From Rhodospirillum sp. UBA1311 (GTDB lineage Bacteria > Pseudomonadota > Alphaproteobacteria > Rhodospirillales > Rhodospirillaceae): a stretch of 28,525 bases of DNA. The stretch lies in assembly GCA_002307145.1 (NCBI GenBank), contig DBTR01000088.1:1-28525 (forward strand). The letters are read 5' to 3'. A program made the position numbers and the translations under genes. Shown one piece after another: positions 28,014 to 28,525 of this stretch. The notes under the pieces were generated by a model. The model was not told the origin of the DNA, made no database searches, and saw only the letters and a program-made list of their open reading frames with translations. The first letter of the stretch is position 1, and each line of letters opens with the position of its first letter.

Positions 28014-28525
28014 GAGCGGGACTCCATCTCGGCCGGCTTCCAGGGGATGCGCCGACCTTGGGTATCGAAGAGGTGGACCTGGTCCGCCGGCCAGTCGAGG
28101 GCGGCGGGCGCGGGAGCGGCGAAATTCACCGCGCCGTCGGCCCGCGCCACCACGCCGAGGCCGCCGTCGAGGCGGATGTGGATCAGGGTATCCGCGCCGA
28201 GCGGCTCGACCAGTTCCACCGTCGCGGCGGCGTCGGCGTGGGCGCTCGGGCCGACCCGCAGGTGTTCGGGACGGATGCCGAGGGTGAGCGGCCCGGGCGC
28301 CGCGTCCAGCCCCGGCAAGGCGAGGGCGAGGCGTGGCCCGATCCGGGCGAAGCGGCCGTCCCAGTCGATCGGCAGCAGGTTCATCGCAGGCGCGCCGAGG
28401 AAACCCGCGACGAACGCGGTGGCGGGACGGTGGTAAAGCTCCAGGGGTGGGCCGATCTGCTCGGCGACGCCCTTGTTCATCACCACCAGCCGGTCGGCGA
28501 GGGTCATCGCCTCGACCTGGTCGTG
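27995..28525 (-). CDS. ugpC: Glycerol-3-phosphate ABC transporter ATPase, C-terminal part (5' end outside window)
   Basis: The ATP-binding subunit of a sugar/glycerol-3-phosphate importer (MalK/UgpC group). The window ends in frame within the H-loop, reading HDQVEAMTLADRLVVMNKGVAEQIGPPLELYHRPATAFVAGFLGAPAMNLL, a hallmark of the group. The TOBE/OB regulatory domain follows, with LGIRPEHLRVG. About 176 residues of roughly 355 are present; the Walker motifs lie outside. The 19-bp overlap with ugpQ and the order ugpC-ugpQ support glycerol-3-phosphate/glycerophosphodiester as substrate over maltose. Confidence 0.88.
   Translation of the reverse strand, partial: HDQVEAMTLADRLVVMNKGVAEQIGPPLELYHRPATAFVAGFLGAPAMNLLPIDWDGRFARIGPRLALALPGLDAAPGPLTLGIRPEHLRVGPSAHADAAATVELVEPLGADTLIHIRLDGGLGVVARADGAVNFAAPAPAALDWPADQVHLFDTQGRRIPWKPAEMESRSCLPVA

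Overview
The window is a GC-rich (roughly two-thirds G+C), gene-dense bacterial chromosome segment. The best guess is a free-living alphaproteobacterium, perhaps of the Rhodospirillales. That rests on GC content, the DctB/DctD-type regulators, the bo3 oxidase operon, the ArsN2-like acetyltransferase and the yggT-DUF167-folD neighbourhood. It is an inference from gene content, not a database match.

Layout. 1-2646 (+): the end of a cytochrome bo3 ubiquinol oxidase operon (cyoB partial, cyoC, cyoD, cyoE). 2762-5979 (+): a tripartite tricarboxylate transporter (tctC, tctB, tctA), with operator-like palindromes in front and a strong hairpin between tctC and tctB. 6028-8591 (+): two overlapping genes for membrane-associated GTPases of unknown role. 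8592-8831: a hairpin-rich spacer between convergent genes. 8832-13782 (-): a citrate lyase operon read citC-citD-citE-citF-citX, with an RBBP9-like serine hydrolase at the end. 14018-15325 (-): a CitMHS-family citrate carrier, divergent from a DctB/DctD-like two-component system at 15634-18607 (+). 18673-20239 (+): a cupin protein and a SnoaL-like/GGDEF diguanylate cyclase. 20314-22272: an SDR dehydrogenase (-) divergent from a GntR/FCD regulator with two winged-helix domains (+). 22286-23151: an endonuclease/exonuclease/phosphatase-family gene (+) convergent with tRNA-Ala(CGC) (-). 23276-27306 (+): yggT, DUF167, folD, an ArsN2-like GNAT, a DHA2-type MFS exporter and a small membrane protein. 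27303-28525 (-): ugpQ and the 3' part of ugpC.

The centre of the window is a citrate-use island. There are two unrelated predicted tricarboxylate uptake systems (TctCBA and a CitMHS carrier), citrate lyase with its acetylating ligase (CitC) and prosthetic-group transferase (CitX), and a sigma-54 two-component system. The spacer between the carrier and the kinase holds a complete-looking sigma-54 control region. It has a -24/-12 element facing the carrier, a consensus IHF site and two identical palindromes 32 bp apart, which fit activator sites for the neighbouring regulator. CitG, needed to make the lyase prosthetic group, is not in the window, and neither is a CitA/CitB-type regulator.

No CRISPR array, insertion sequence, phage gene or rRNA was seen. 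The most plausible little-described items are the sigma-54 citrate-carrier switch, the paired GTPases and the double winged-helix GntR regulator.
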